From NCBI GenBank assembly GCA_019828545.1, contig JACVRA010000136.1, positions 1-64,000 of the forward strand: a stretch of 64,000 nt of DNA, in the 5' to 3' direction. The position numbers and the translations under genes are program-made. Source of the stretch: Paracamarosporium sp. OC-R06-R3. Its lineage: Eukaryota; Ascomycota; Dothideomycetes; Pleosporales; Didymosphaeriaceae. Shown piece after piece: positions 11,195-23,529 of this stretch (its first letter is position 1; each line of letters opens with the position of its first letter). The notes beneath the pieces were generated by a model, which was given only the letters and a program-made list of their open reading frames with translations, ran no database searches and was not told where the DNA came from.

Positions 11195-12425
11195 AGATCT
11201 ATTGCTGGAAGGACGATGGAACCGTGTTCAGGTGGGAGTGTATGACCTACACTTCGCGATTGTCGTCAGGCTGGAGAGCTGACATTATATTAGAGCCGGA
11301 TCTTGATGTTCTCACCTGCAGTAGCAGGCTAGCTGTCGCTTACCGATTCGTATTTAGGTAGGCAATTCGTCTATTTGACGCGCGTGGTCCGTTGCTCAGG
11401 GCATGGAATCCATGTCCGTGAGCGAACGCGCGGAGTTCTCCAGTCCTCTCCTGCGGGTCGACGTTTTGAGGTGGCGCGTCGTATCGGACCGGTAGCCAAG
11501 CGCGGGCGAGACGTCTAATTGTGGCTCAGCAGAGCCTTCGGAAGGCTTTTGCGAGGGTAATATCCAATAGTTTGGTGGATCTGGACCCGACTGTAGGGGA
11601 GGGGCGGATGTCGCTGCGCTATACTGATAGTGATCCGGCTCGCATGCGTCTGCTGCGCATACAACGGAGGTCAGCTGTTTTCATCGAACGGCCACCCATC
11701 CCACATGCAGCTGCCTTTGCTATCACACCCACTTAGCCGCCCGGCGCAGGAAAAAAAATCGGTGTGCTGCGAGCTGCATAATCGATCGAGGTGGGTCGCA
11801 GGTCGCGGATCGCATCAGCTAAGAATAGCATCAAAGCCAACCGTGATTTTGTCATAAACACCAAGATTAATTCGAACAAAGTGAAAGAGATTCTTAGTAC
11901 CCCATTGAGAGCGCATAAGGTTCTTAATTTTATTCTTTGTCTACCCGTCAGCTTTAGCAACCGTCGGGACTTTGTGCAGACCGACCGGTAAAAAGCACCT
12001 ATCCACCCGCAGGATGCAGCTACCTCTGGCTAGTGCACGAACGCATGGAGGAAGCTCTCTGATGCTTTGCGATGCTTGTCGGCTGGAGTTGAACGTGCTG
12101 TGTGGTGAAGATACTTTTCCATTCTGAGAATCTGAGGATGGCTACGACTTGCGAACTATCGCCGCTCACGAAAATATCGCTGATGCCACTTATCTTACAA
12201 GTTTGCCATTTCGTACATCTTTACAAAGCTGGTTGAGAGTGTTGATTTATCACACAGTTTACGGCGTGGTCTTCACGACACGTGAGTGCCTGGAATCCGC
12301 ACCTTGGCGGGGCGCAACTCGGTACCTGACGGGAAGGATGACATCAACCACATTTCCATCAAAGCCTTTCTGTGCATTCGTTTGCCAACTTTCAAAAGTC
12401 TGTCGCTAAAAATACTCTTACTGTG
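11195..12425. other. 1.2-kb intergenic stretch, no gene recognised
   Basis: Divergent upstream region between the aminotransferase and the DUF1279 gene. No supported ORF or RNA gene was found. Confidence 0.45.
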
Positions 12426-13143
12426 ATGTGCAGGTCAATGGCCTCAAAGGCGCCTTTGGCGTCCGCCTTGATTCGAGCCAGCTGGTCACGGTCTCCATTG
12501 CTCCGCACAAGACTATCTCCCTACCATCAGCCAATCCGGTACCAAGTTAAGCAACTCCACATAAGCAACAAGCCCCCGAGTTGGTCATTTCGACGAAATT
12601 ATAGCAAAAAGCCCTCAACAAACACACAACCAAACCCCACGCCAAATCTAGGCAGTCCAGAGCCGCACTCATTTACCGCGCGCCTTAAAAAATTGTCGCG
12701 CGAGTATGGTTGGACCGTCATTGGCGTGTATCTAACACTTACGGTTGCCGACCTTCCATTTTGTTTTCTCGCTGTCAAGTACATCGGGGCGGAACGGATT
12801 GCGCACGCTGAGCATGTAGTCGTTGGCGGTGCAAAAGACCTCATCGGCAGGGTCTTTCCCAACTTTTTTGAAAATGAAGTGGAGCAGGAAGCCGAAATCC
12901 AAGTCGCACATGCGGAGCAAGATGCACAAACCGGGGAGCCAAGTAAGTGTCTTGAAACTCTGTCAATTGCATCGCTAATAGAGCCTATTAGCTTTCTGGA
13001 CGAAGCTCGGACTGGTATTCTTGGTTCACAAATCTTTTATATTCATCCGGGTGCCACTCACCGCTGCAATTACTCCCAAGGTGGTCAAGACATTGCGTAG
13101 TTGGGGTTACAATATCGGAAAAAGAACACCAAAGGCGAAATGA
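12426..13143 (+). CDS. mitochondrial DUF1279 (FAM210/Nat2-like) membrane protein
   Basis: Exons 12426-12942 and 12992-13143; 222 aa. The intron (GTAAGT..TTAG) was placed because the second exon then reads FWTKLGLVFLVHKSFIFIRV and ends VKTLRSWGYNIGKRTPKAK, the expected end of the DUF1279 domain. The N-terminal about 75 residues are basic, Ser-rich and lack acids, as in a mitochondrial presequence. The domain starts at LSREYGWTVIGVYLTLTVAD and contains one or two membrane segments. The family includes yeast Nat2 and human FAM210A, an inner-membrane protein linked to mitochondrial translation. A second in-frame ATG at 12438 is an equally possible start. Confidence 0.85.
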
Positions 13144-13774
13144 ACCTCACTACGGAACGCTGAAACTACTGTATGACAGGGTCACATGCACTGCTCTGCG
13201 ATATATGTAACAGTAAAAATCCCGTTCTCCTCTCAGCTCAAAATTGTCCTTCATCAAAAGTCTCTTCAACAAAAATTTTGGAAACAACGTTGGTGATGAA
13301 CGAGGAAATATCGAGCCGGCATGGTGATCGCTCACCGTTGATTGAGTTAACCCACTGCCTTGTCACAACGACTGAGACGATGGCACACACATATTCCGGT
13401 ATTTTATCTGGTCTCTTTTGCGCCGCGGGGGATTTGACAACTTCAGTTCTAGAAGACATGCTGGCAACTTGAGATGAGCGCTGATGCATACTGAAGAGAT
13501 GGAACTAAGGACATAAATGGAGAGACCCACTGCGGTAGAGATCAGCTTCTCGACGCCCATAGGATTTTTTGGGTTAAGCAAAGCCAGCAGTCGATAAGTA
13601 GTGGCAATGCTTAATGTTAGATGTGGGTATTGAGCTGTAGTAAAGCACGTATATGCATGATTTTTCTCTGATAAACTTGTGTTGTAGGGTCACTGAGCAC
13701 GGTTCAAGCGTTGTGAGCATAAACATCAAGACGACCACAGAAATTAAGGATGACATTCGCAAAAATCAAGGTGA
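13144..13774. other. intergenic between convergent genes, no gene recognised
   Basis: It lies between the 3' ends of the DUF1279 gene and the dioxygenase gene. It holds only short overlapping ORFs. Confidence 0.45.
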
Positions 13775-14918
13775 TTAGGTCGCAACCGGTTGCGGTACCT
13801 GATTACTACCTCCCAAGCTGAATCCCGGTCTTCTCGCTACATTCGGATCATTCAAGCCCCAGGCCGTGTAACTTGCATCGTGCACTGTAGTTCGCCTCAA
13901 GTCCCTCTTGAATTTGCCCGCGAAGGTACCACTGCCGGCTCTGTGCAGTACGCATGTGTTATCCCAAATGATCATGTCGCTCGGATTCTCCCACGCTACG
14001 CTAGTTTGATATTTCTCTTGAGTAGCGTGGTCGAGCAACCGTTTCAATAATGCATCCGATTGCGCTTCGTCCAACCCAACGATATGATGTGCGTGTGCAG
14101 CAATATATAAGTTCATCCGATTGGAAGGTTGATGTCTTTGCACGATCTGGTGCAAATGCATCGGTTGCGTAGAAACATCTAAGTCTTTGAAGAATTCGGG
14201 AGCGGCGAGTTTCCGGGAGTGCGCCATGCAGTGCGCGGCTGCATAGTCTTTCTTGAGCAGCTCGTCTTTGAAGGCTTCGGGGAGTTCTTCGAAAGCCGTG
14301 CGAGAGTCGGCGAAGTCGGTGTTGCCGCCGTGCCCGGGCGGCGGTAGCTCGTATGCACGTAGGAGTGAGAACGAGGCACGTCTTGGGTTGAAAGAGCTGT
14401 CGACATGGAAGAGAGCATTGCCCTGCTGCGCTTAGCCGCATTCTTTGATGACAACATTACTTGATTGATTCGCCTACCTTTTGGTATTGCGCTTTTGGAG
14501 AGTCCGGATCAATTACATTGCCATCCTCGTCTACATTTCCCGCATCGAAAAGCTCATAGTACTGGTATCGCATCTTCCGCCCGCTTGTCATGTATGGTCT
14601 AATATCGTCAAGCTCGCCCATTCTTCGCGAAAACTCCACGTGGGCTGTATCGTCCATTCCCGTCTTTCGAAACACACATACTCCGTACTGGATTCTCGAG
14701 TCAGCCTACCTCTTCAGCAGCAGGGGTCGGTGGTCGTTGATGGAAGGTGACGGCTAATGAACAACTCAGCGTACCTTCGCCATTGCAGCCAAAATCTCCC
14801 CGAACTGCTCACTAGACGGATTCGGGAAATCTACACCTTCGATTTCGGCACCGAAAGTTGGGTGGAGCTCCTTGACACGGATGGTCTTGAAACCTCTGTT
14901 GAGTCTTGTTTCTTCCAT
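13775..14918 (-). CDS. TauD/TfdA-family Fe(II)/2-oxoglutarate dioxygenase
   Basis: Exons 14775-14918, 14478-14687 and 13775-14422; 333 aa. The iron ligands are visible: HVD in ALFHVDSSF (H124, D126) and the distal His in TCVLHRAGS (about H278), with the 2-oxoglutarate-binding Arg in the following RDLRRTTVHD. The N-terminus carries the family's opening LHPTFGAEIEGVDF. Fungal members are annotated as alpha-ketoglutarate-dependent 2,4-D or sulfonate/taurine dioxygenases. They hydroxylate small acids next to a leaving group. The gene is divergent from a Dal5-type permease with a 753-bp shared upstream region, which suggests uptake and oxidation of one small organic acid or sulfonate. Confidence 0.9.
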
Positions 14919-15671
14919 ATTGCCTGAGCCCTCGTCTTCGCGTTCTTGATCAAGTCGCTGAGAAGATTCGCCTCTGGGCCGTGGTTCCCTTCTAGGTGGT
15001 ACATTTATCGCTACCGTTGGCGCTGTCTTATAGCGCGAATAGGGTCGTGGATCAGTGGGGAATGGTGTGAACGGGCTGAAGTGGGGATGAAGACGGAGGG
15101 AGGAGATGGCGAATTGTGTGACACGAAGGGATGCATTAACCCCGGCAAATATGCTCCGTTATTTGCCGATACCGCTGGTCTCAAGTCACGCTGTCGTGAC
15201 CGCCCATGGACATCGCTGCACAAGCTTCCTTCGTGCGTTGCCCCGCAATTTGGCGTACCCCACGATTCACTATGGGTCCCTACGGGTACTAGACTCTAGT
15301 ATAAGCGCCAATTGAAAGCTTGGTCGCAACGACGAGGTGTTGTGAAATTCTTCGCGAGGCGAGCGATGAGCCTTGCGATGATTCAGCGAGGGCCTCGTGA
15401 TTTAAGACGATGGAACTGCACTCAACTGCCGACTCACGCCAGCGAATATTGGCATGCATGCTCGAGACTGGGTATCTTAGAAGGAAGAGATCGGCAAGAA
15501 AACCCCCGCTCAACGGGGCAATAAGGACATCCTCGCAGCATGCAGCCGCTTATTGATGAGCCGTAGTGTTGGTGAGAGGTCTCGCCTCGCCCTCATCTAA
15601 TTATTTTGTATCTGGTCGTTCGTATACAGTCCTATCTGTACAACCCTAAAAGCTCGTATCAAAAAGGTATC
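14919..15671. promoter_or_regulatory. shared divergent upstream region of dioxygenase and permease
   Basis: A 753-bp gap between the two divergent start codons. No ORF or specific operator is recognised. Co-regulation is an inference from the arrangement. Confidence 0.4.
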
Positions 15672-17344
15672 ATGGCTACTAATGATAAGCACGATGCTGT
15701 CCGTATTGAGGATACTTCCACAATGGAACACACCGTGGACGAATCGCGCCTTGACAAGAACATCCATCTCAACGATGCGATGCAAGCCGAAATCGATAAA
15801 GACGAGAAAAGAGTTCGGAGAATCATTCGAAAAGTTGATTTTCGTATGGTGCCCATCCTGGGCTTGCTGTACATGTGGGCATTGATCGATCGAGTAAACT
15901 TACCAAATATCCAAATCGCTGGTAAGACACCGATAGGCCAAATTCATATTCGAGTTCCGAAATCTTACAAAACTTCAGGCATGGGTAAAGAACTCGAGAC
16001 GACGAAAGGGAACCGTTACACGCTGGTCACCATGATCTTCTTTGTGACTTACATCCTCTTTGACTACCCATCTAACATCGCTTTAAGAAAGCTCGGAGCA
16101 GCAAAGTGGCTCGGCTTCATTGGGACTGCTTGGGGCGGCTTGACCATCGCTATGGGCTTCGTGCAGTCTTGGAAGACGTTACTCGTCTGCCGTGTAATCT
16201 TTGGCGCGCTCGAAGCCGGAATGGCCCCGGGTTGCATATACCTTCTCGGTGCCTGGTACACCCGCTACGAGGTTCAGAAACGCTTCGCCGCTTGGGCTTG
16301 CATCGGTGTCTTCGGCTCCGGCATATCATCTGCACTCGTCTACGGTATCACGACCATCGGCCGCGTAGGAGGTTTGAGCGCCTGGCGCTGGATATTCATC
16401 ATCGAAGGAATCATCAGTGCAGCGGTCGGAATCCTAGCAGGCATCATCTTGATCGATTTTCCGGATCGTGCAACGCGCCCGGGGATCTTGTTCAGAAAAG
16501 GCTTTCTCACACCTGAAGAAGCTGCCATCATCCTTGCACGCGTAGAGCGTGATCGGGCGGATGCCGTCCCCGAACCATTCAACCGTCACACCGTCTTACG
16601 CGCTCTGTCCGATTGGAAAATGTGGCAATTTCCATTCCTGCTCTTCTGCAATAACCTCACCGTGTACTCTTTCTCGTACTTCTTGCCTATCATCTTGCAT
16701 GATTCCATGGGATACTCCACGAAAATGACGTATTTCTTGCACATACCGCCGTATGTCTGCGCGGCGATCTGGATGTTCGCTATCGGTTACTTGAATGATC
16801 GCCTCAGAGTGCGCGGTCCGACCATCATTATGCAATCCCTCATAATCACACTGGGGATATGCGTGATGGCATTCGCGAGCAACGCTGGCGCACGTTACTT
16901 CGGAGTGTTCCTGGCTGTAGGTGGTACAAACTCGAACATACCTACTATATATGGATATCAGCATAACAATTTGAGTAAGTTCGCGTCCCGTCAGCGCCGC
17001 TTCAGACGTTTGGGTGCTCTGTATTACCTCAGGATGAGCAGTACAACGGCCGAGTATTCTGTAGGCCCTAAGCTAACCGTAGAACAGCTGGCCAAACTAA
17101 GCGCGCACTTGCTACAGCTATGTTACTCATGGGCGGTGGCTGCGGAGGCATCGCCGCATCCTTTGCTTTCCAGTCAAAAGATGCACCGGACTACATCCCA
17201 GGTATGATCACAGCCATCACATCGCAGGTCGTTACTGTGATTCTTGTATCCTTGAATTGGCTGTACTTCTTGCACCGAAACCGGAAGGCAGCGAAGGGCG
17301 AGGTGGTGCTAGAAGGGACACCAGGGTTCAGATACACGTACTGA
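15672..17344 (+). CDS. Dal5/allantoate permease-type MFS anion:cation symporter
   Basis: Exons 15672-15921, 15979-16974 and 17088-17344; 500 aa. The first intron is 57 nt and leaves the frame open, but removing it restores the join AGMGKE. The second (113 nt) restores NNLTGQTKRALATAM, a hallmark of the ACS family of MFS. Other signatures: DRVNLPNIQIAG in TM1, RVIFGALEAGMAPGCIYLL in TM4 and AWRWIFIIEG before TM6. About twelve membrane segments lie between short hydrophilic ends. Members carry allantoate, ureidosuccinate, nicotinate, sulfonates and similar anions into the cell. The dioxygenase next door is a likely partner. Confidence 0.9.
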
Positions 17345-17568
17345 CATATACCCAAGAGCTAACAAACAGCAAATCTCATCATCCGACAAACCCCCAATTT
17401 TATGAGAACGCAGTAGATAAAACAAAAGGGATACCAAGATACGTCGCCAAAGTGCACGCGCGCTAATTGAATCTGAATTCTTTCCCCACCGACGCGTAAC
17501 CCTAACGCGTAACACCAGGCATGCTAGCCATCAACACATTCCCCGGCCCCACTCGGGCCCAAAGTCCC

Positions 17569-18894
17569 TCACGCTGGCTCCTTGTACCACATGTCGTCCT
17601 TGAGGTCAGTGAAAGAACTGTGCATCAGCTGCGTGATCAGCTGCATCACAGACACGCCCAAGCTATCCTTTGCCTTGCCCTTGTTCAGCGTGTGGTGTCT
17701 GAAGAAATGGCCGTTGCAGTCCGACAGTATCATGCCCTGATACTCGTTCATCATGTTCGGGTAGCCCATCGCGTCGTCGCATGGAATGCCCTGCAACGAG
17801 CATAAGCGTCAGTATTCGAGGGAGGCTTGAAAAGACATCTTCGGGCAGATATACTTACAATGATATTGTCGCCCTGTGGATTGAAGTCGTATCGAATGTA
17901 CTCGGAGAAAACGCGCTGCTCGTGGCTCCACTTGTCCTTCCACTGGCCGCAGCCCTGATACCGTCCCTCGTTAGGGCATTCAATCCACGCGTCCAGGATC
18001 TCCTTGGTGTACGGCAAATTCTGAACGATGACGACGCCTGTATTCAAAACTGTTATGCCGTTGCTGTCGACACTGTTGATGATATCGTTATCGAAGACTT
18101 TCTGGTCGATCGGCATCAAAATGGACGTGTTGTTGGTTGCACCCCAATGATTGAGCAGCCATTCGAGAGGCACTTCAGGATGCGAGATTGTGACGTCTGC
18201 ATCCATGGTTACGACGAATTGGTACTGGTCGCTTTCGACTAGTTGGCGGACCGCGCCAGGGAGAATCCAGGTGTCGTGATAACCTTCCATGCGGTGAGCT
18301 TGGAAGAATTTGTAATCGTAGCCGTGGATCTGGGCTACTCACTATGCATTAGCATGGCTTTGCATTTCTCAGACTGCGACACGCTCACCGTATAGATAGT
18401 GTCCCAAGATGGCACCCGACACCAGCTGCCCTCCGCCCATCTGCAAGGCCTCCCAATTTATGCCATTAGGGTTCAGCATTTCATTGTTACCATTCGGCTC
18501 CCGGGTGTCGATGTCCACAATCAGAACCTTGCTCTTCAGTGGATCTCGCCATCTTGGCAAAGTATTCAATCCGAACGTCTTTCCTGAGGCATCAATGTAG
18601 TCGTCGGTCATCGGATGGCGTATTGGACCGAAAAGCGAATGGATACGCTCCCTCACACTCGCCTGTTTCGGGCTCGTCTTTGTGCCTGTGATGTTCCATG
18701 TTGGCCTAGAACTGCATCAGCTTGCCCACGCGATACGCTGTTAAATGATTGTACCTATATTCCTGAGCGATTGCTTGCAGGTGCTCCAGCGGAGGAACGC
18801 CCTCTGGTTTGCTGTGCAGTATCAAGCCCAGTATGATGAAAGTGCCAACTACTAGAACGGCGAGGCGTGGGAAGTTGCAGGACGTGATAGCCAT
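17569..18894 (-). CDS. type II membrane glycosyltransferase with DxD motif
   Basis: Exons 18730-18894, 18389-18662, 17859-18334 and 17569-17790; about 378 aa. The N-terminal signal anchor is LAVLVVGTFIILGLIL at residues 11-26, implying a Golgi lumen enzyme. The metal/nucleotide-sugar motif is DAD in FVVTMDADVTISHPEVP. Further conserved-looking pieces are VLNTGVVIVQN and the C-terminal FFRHHTLNKGK. It looks like a nucleotide-diphospho-sugar transferase of the GT-A fold, near the Gma12/Mnn10 (GT34) group, but the exact family is uncertain. The first intron has a weak donor (GTGGGC), so that junction is approximate; the other two are well supported by phase. Confidence 0.75.
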
Positions 18895-19870
18895 GGCGAT
18901 GAGGGAAAGTAAAACGGAGGGAAGGAGATGGTTCGTTGGGTCTTGTTCAAGTAACGCAGCGAGGGTATTGGGCCAGAACGGCGGGTCCCCCTAACTTGGT
19001 GAGTTGCGCTACCTAGATACCCGGTAGCCAGACTAGACCAGCCACGAGGCTCTTGTGTAGTCATCGCATCACGTATAATCTCTTTGTAGAGTTAGTATGT
19101 GCGAGCACACTGAGACATTTTGAATAGTCGTGGCCATTGTAGACTGTCTTTGGTGTGATGCCCGAAGTTCAAGTGACGCGGCTATTGCGTATAGAGACAA
19201 AGTGCGAAGAATGTGATTGAGATGGTATTACAGGACAGGTGTAGAGTTTTGTTTCGCCTAAAGCAACCCAAAGCAATCGTCCCCGAAATAGGAATGGGTC
19301 GCAAGATGATAGGATCACTATCTCATCAGCGTTTCTCAGATTGCAAGATATGCAGATCTCGCCGTGAGGTGGTCCTTGGTCGTTTGTGATGACGGTCTGC
19401 CCACGATAAGGTGCAATGCGGGTTGGCCCTTACATACAGCGTGGTTGCGGATGGGCAGTTATAGCCGAGACACTTGTGCCACGGAAGAACCTGAATAGGT
19501 TCGGCACGACAGTTTTGTGATAGTCGAAGGCATTTAAGAGTTGCAGTACTCCGCGGTACAGCGACAACGGTACCTAATTCGAGAACGCTCGTTTACAATC
19601 ACAATACTTATCGAATGAGGCAAAAACACATGAACATCATTGGGATGATGAAACGCAGATACGATTGCTTTGATAGTGGGTTATGATGGATTGATGGTTT
19701 CAAATTGCGATTGACAAGCACTAAGGTTCTCAGCTTCCGTAAGTACACATGACCGTTTCGTGCTTCTTATGAGGTTCGCAAACACTGCTCAACAGCGTAC
19801 CAACCGTATTAACAATGGCTTCATACAAACTAGAAACCCAGCATCCACAACAGAAACCAACACCACAACC
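18895..19870. other. 1-kb intergenic stretch, no gene recognised
   Basis: Upstream of the glycosyltransferase and downstream of the next MFS gene. Nothing coding or structured was recognised. Confidence 0.45.
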
Positions 19871-21771
19871 CTAATCATACACACTCCCCCTACTCCACTT
19901 ACTCCTCCTCCGAATCTCCTTCCCATACGCATAAAACACAAACGGCACGGGAATCAACAGCGCTGCAAACCCCCCCGTAATACTACACCCAGGCCCAATC
20001 CCAACATTATGATACAAAGGCGCCACCGCAAGCGGAAACCCACCCGCAAAGCAGCTCCTCAAAAACGTGTTCGCCGCCACCGCACTCGCCGCATACAGCG
20101 TAAACGTATCAACAAGATAATTCAGCGCGGCCTGGAAAATAGTGAAGAAGCCCGTGCCCAGCAGCACAAGGCCTATACACGGACAGATCCAGTGGACGGA
20201 CGGCGATGCCGTCCACCCCATGAGGAACTGGCCGCCCGAGAAAAGGAGAGATCCTATCATCATGGGCGGAAGCCGCTTTTCGGGCACGGCCCGGTTCCCC
20301 GCTGCGCGGTACGCTTTGTTGTACAGGAGCTGGTTGTAGATGTTTGCGGTGCAGCCGAGGATTGCGCCGATGAGCACGCAGAGGAAGGGCAGGCTTGCGA
20401 CGAGCGGTCGCCACCCGCGCTCTTCCCCGAAGATTATGGGCACCCCGCCGAGTTGCATGTACAGGATGCCGTAGCAGAAGGAGGCGTAGAGCGCGACGAG
20501 GAAGCAGATGGGTGACATGAGGATTTGGATGGGGCGGACGAGAAACTTGCGTGCGAGTTCTATGATGGACACGTCCCATTCTTCGAATTTGGCGTGGAGG
20601 GCCCAGTTGCCGGTTTCGTGGCGGAGGCGACGGGCTTTGGCGACGAGGAGAACGGGTGGGTAGGATTCGTCGATGAAGATTGTGCCGAGGAGGAGGACGG
20701 AGGCTTGCAGGATGCCGGTGAAGTACTCGGTCCAGCGCCAGCCGAGAGACGGCTGGACGACGAAAGCAGCGGAGACGATGGGTCCTGGGTGGTTCATTAG
20801 TTCTGCGTTGGAAACATGAACAACATGCATAACATACCTAAACACGGTCCGGCCACAACAGCCATCGCATACCCCGCCATTGCAATCCCCCTCCAGCTCG
20901 GATCATACAAGTCGCCGAGCACACCCCCCGTATTCGTGACCGGCGCACTAGAAAAGAACGCCCCGAAGAACCGCGTAATCATAAGCGTTTGGAAGTCCTT
21001 GGCTGCGGCACTCCCAAAGCTGAAGCACGCCCCAACAAACATCGGTATAAGCACTGCCACACGTCTCCCATAAACCTCACTCAGAGGCGCCCAGAGTAAA
21101 GGTCCTAGCCCAAAGCCAAACAAGAAAAGACTGGTGCCCAGCGTAGCCACTTCCTCACCGACATGGAAGTGTCGAGCTATCTGCGTGGTGCCGGCGGAGT
21201 ATGAAGAAGAAGCCCAAGACGCAGACATAGTGCACAGACCGTAGAGGCCGGTGGTGATTATCTTCTTCTTGGTAGGCCAGTTGATGGGTCTGTAGGGATC
21301 GTCTTTGCCATCGAAATCGACGAGGACATCAGCAGCGGTAGGCTGGTGCGCCAGAGGATGGTCAAACGGTGGGACTGTTGGCCTGGTCCGGATGCGACTT
21401 AGGATGGTATCACGGCGCGAAATAGCCCGAGAGAGAGGTTGCGACAAGCTCGTCGACGTTCCAGCACGCTGGCCACGTGATATCGCGCGCAGTTCCTCGC
21501 CGCGACTGCGACTTCTTGAGATAGATTCGGAGAGCTCGCGACGGTGCGGACGGTGCCCGTCATAGTCGTCTTTGCCTAGGTAGTCGGCTGTGTTCCAGCT
21601 TGTCGAGCTGGACGAAGAATCGCTGCCTCTTCTTCTCTTCCGCGCCTCGTCTAGTGGCGATTCGCCTTCTTCGACGGCGGGCTCTACATACTGGTTCTCG
21701 AGATCGTTCGGGTGAGGGTTCATGCTTCGTCCTCTGCTGACGTTGGGACGCAATTCGATTTCATCTGCCAT
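19871..21771 (-). CDS. DHA1-type MFS multidrug/polyamine transporter
   Basis: Exons 20838-21771 and 19871-20784; 615 aa. The 53-nt intron splits GPCLG|PIVSAAF and is required to reach that motif C region. The N-terminal about 165 residues are hydrophilic, Ser/Arg-rich and probably cytosolic and phosphorylated. The membrane part begins at the typical DDPYRPINWPTKKK. Other signatures are LFLFGFGLGPLLWAPLSEVYGRR and GWRWTEYFTGI, seen in the Flr1/Tpo1-4 (DHA1) branch. Likely a plasma-membrane proton antiporter exporting toxic organics or polyamines. No metabolic partner is adjacent. Confidence 0.88.
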
Positions 21772-23529
21772 TGCATGAATATGCTACTCGACTGGCGTGG
21801 GAGTGCGGCTCGTGAACCTGGCTGTGACTCGCGTCATCTATATATCATTGTACATCGTAGACGAATTACCCCCTGTAAGCGACCTCGCGCCTTCAGGCAA
21901 TGAAGCGCGGACTTTTCGGTACTTCGCGAGGGAGGAAGCTCCCGCCCGCGGGCACAAGCTCCATATTGTACGTCGGCGTGCTGCGCTCGCCGAGAAGTTC
22001 ACGCTGATGATCTCATTTCACCGTTTCGGCCGACCAAACCACTGGGGGCTATCTCCACGCTAGCCGTGTTGGGACGTAGTTCGTAGGTAACTGAGGCCTT
22101 TGTCAGCGCCTTACCTGTGCATACAGGTTCGAGAGGATCAAGTATGCTACTGTGGTTAGTATTAGTTAGTCTTGAATGTAATGTAGTTGATGCGCACGCC
22201 AAGATCAGATGTGTTGCAGGAGTGCTCGTGGTAGGTGTCAGCCCTATACTTTGCCGCTAGACACAGGGGAGCCGACATACCCGCAACGGAAATAACTTGA
22301 TACAAACCCGTATAGTCGCTTTCCGGAGAGAAACGCGCAAAGCACTAGAACATACTAACCATGAACTCTGTGCGAGAACCGGCCCGCAACGCGCGTTGCG
22401 GTCTTACAGTGAAGTGGCTCAACATATCTTCCTACACTGGCTGTAGCTTTGGAATCCAGCCGACGTGAGACCAAGCTCAGAACTCGAGTTTCCAGCCATC
22501 GACTCGACACTAAAGCCTCGACCAGCTACGTGCCCTCTACCAATCTCCCCTGAAATCCCAAACCGTGCTACTTCCCTCTAATCCCAGCCCCGAACCTCGA
22601 ACCCCGCGATCCACTTCCCTGTGCTCGAAACGCCACGTAAAAACCCCGTGAACACCTAGCTTACCATTCCCTCTTATACAGCACTGTCAACCACCAACTA
22701 CCGCACCTATCCATCTCGATGTCCATCCCCATCTAATCTCCCCACACCCACTACATCCCCAATTCAATCCAATCCACTCCAATCCACTCCAATCTTCACC
22801 CACGCTTTCCCAGCCCCTTCACTTCACTTCACCAGCACAGCACACACTCGACACCGTTAGCCCGCAACGAATCCGCAAGGTCCAGTTAGTAAACATATCC
22901 ACTCCAGACAAAGTAGTCCAAGCCGAGTTATACTTTCCCTCTAGTACACATGCTAGCTCATGCCCAGTATCCAAGGGCGGAAGTAGAAGATGGATTTACC
23001 CGGTAAGGCCAAGGCTGTGTGGGTGGTATATTGGGGTTCGTGGCCGGGGGCGGGGGAGGATGTGCTGAACTGTTATGTATATTGCATACTGTGTACTGTC
23101 TATGTTGCGTACTGTATATTAGGTATCAAGTACGACCGCAGAACGTACCGAAAGGCAAGTAAAAGCAAAGGAAGAAAGGGTGGATACATCACACCCAGCC
23201 ACTCTCCAGCGTGCGCATCGTTGATGTGAATAGAGTACCACGCGAGCGATGTGCGCAGGAAGAGAAGAATATACACTGATATATGCGTAGCCTAGCTTAG
23301 ATACGTTGGGATGTGATAGGATAGGATAGGATAAAGGGGACACGCCTCACCAAGACGAAAGCGTCGCGAGATAAATGCCGGGTACAGAAGCCCGTGTACA
23401 TACACACCGCCCGTGTCGCTGTTCCTAGCCCAGGGAAAAAAAAACATCGGCCGTTCATCCCCTCGAATCCCACCTCTAATTTCTCACACCATCCCCATCC
23501 CCATCTCCCTAACCCTTACCCTCACCCCT
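21772..23529. other. 1.76-kb intergenic region with C-rich tract and simple repeats
   Basis: No gene supported. A C/T-rich, G-poor tract runs from about 22560 to 22840 and includes tandem copies of AATCCACTCC near 22767-22795. An AGGAT repeat lies at about 23314-23335. This looks like a long promoter/UTR region. Confidence 0.5.
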
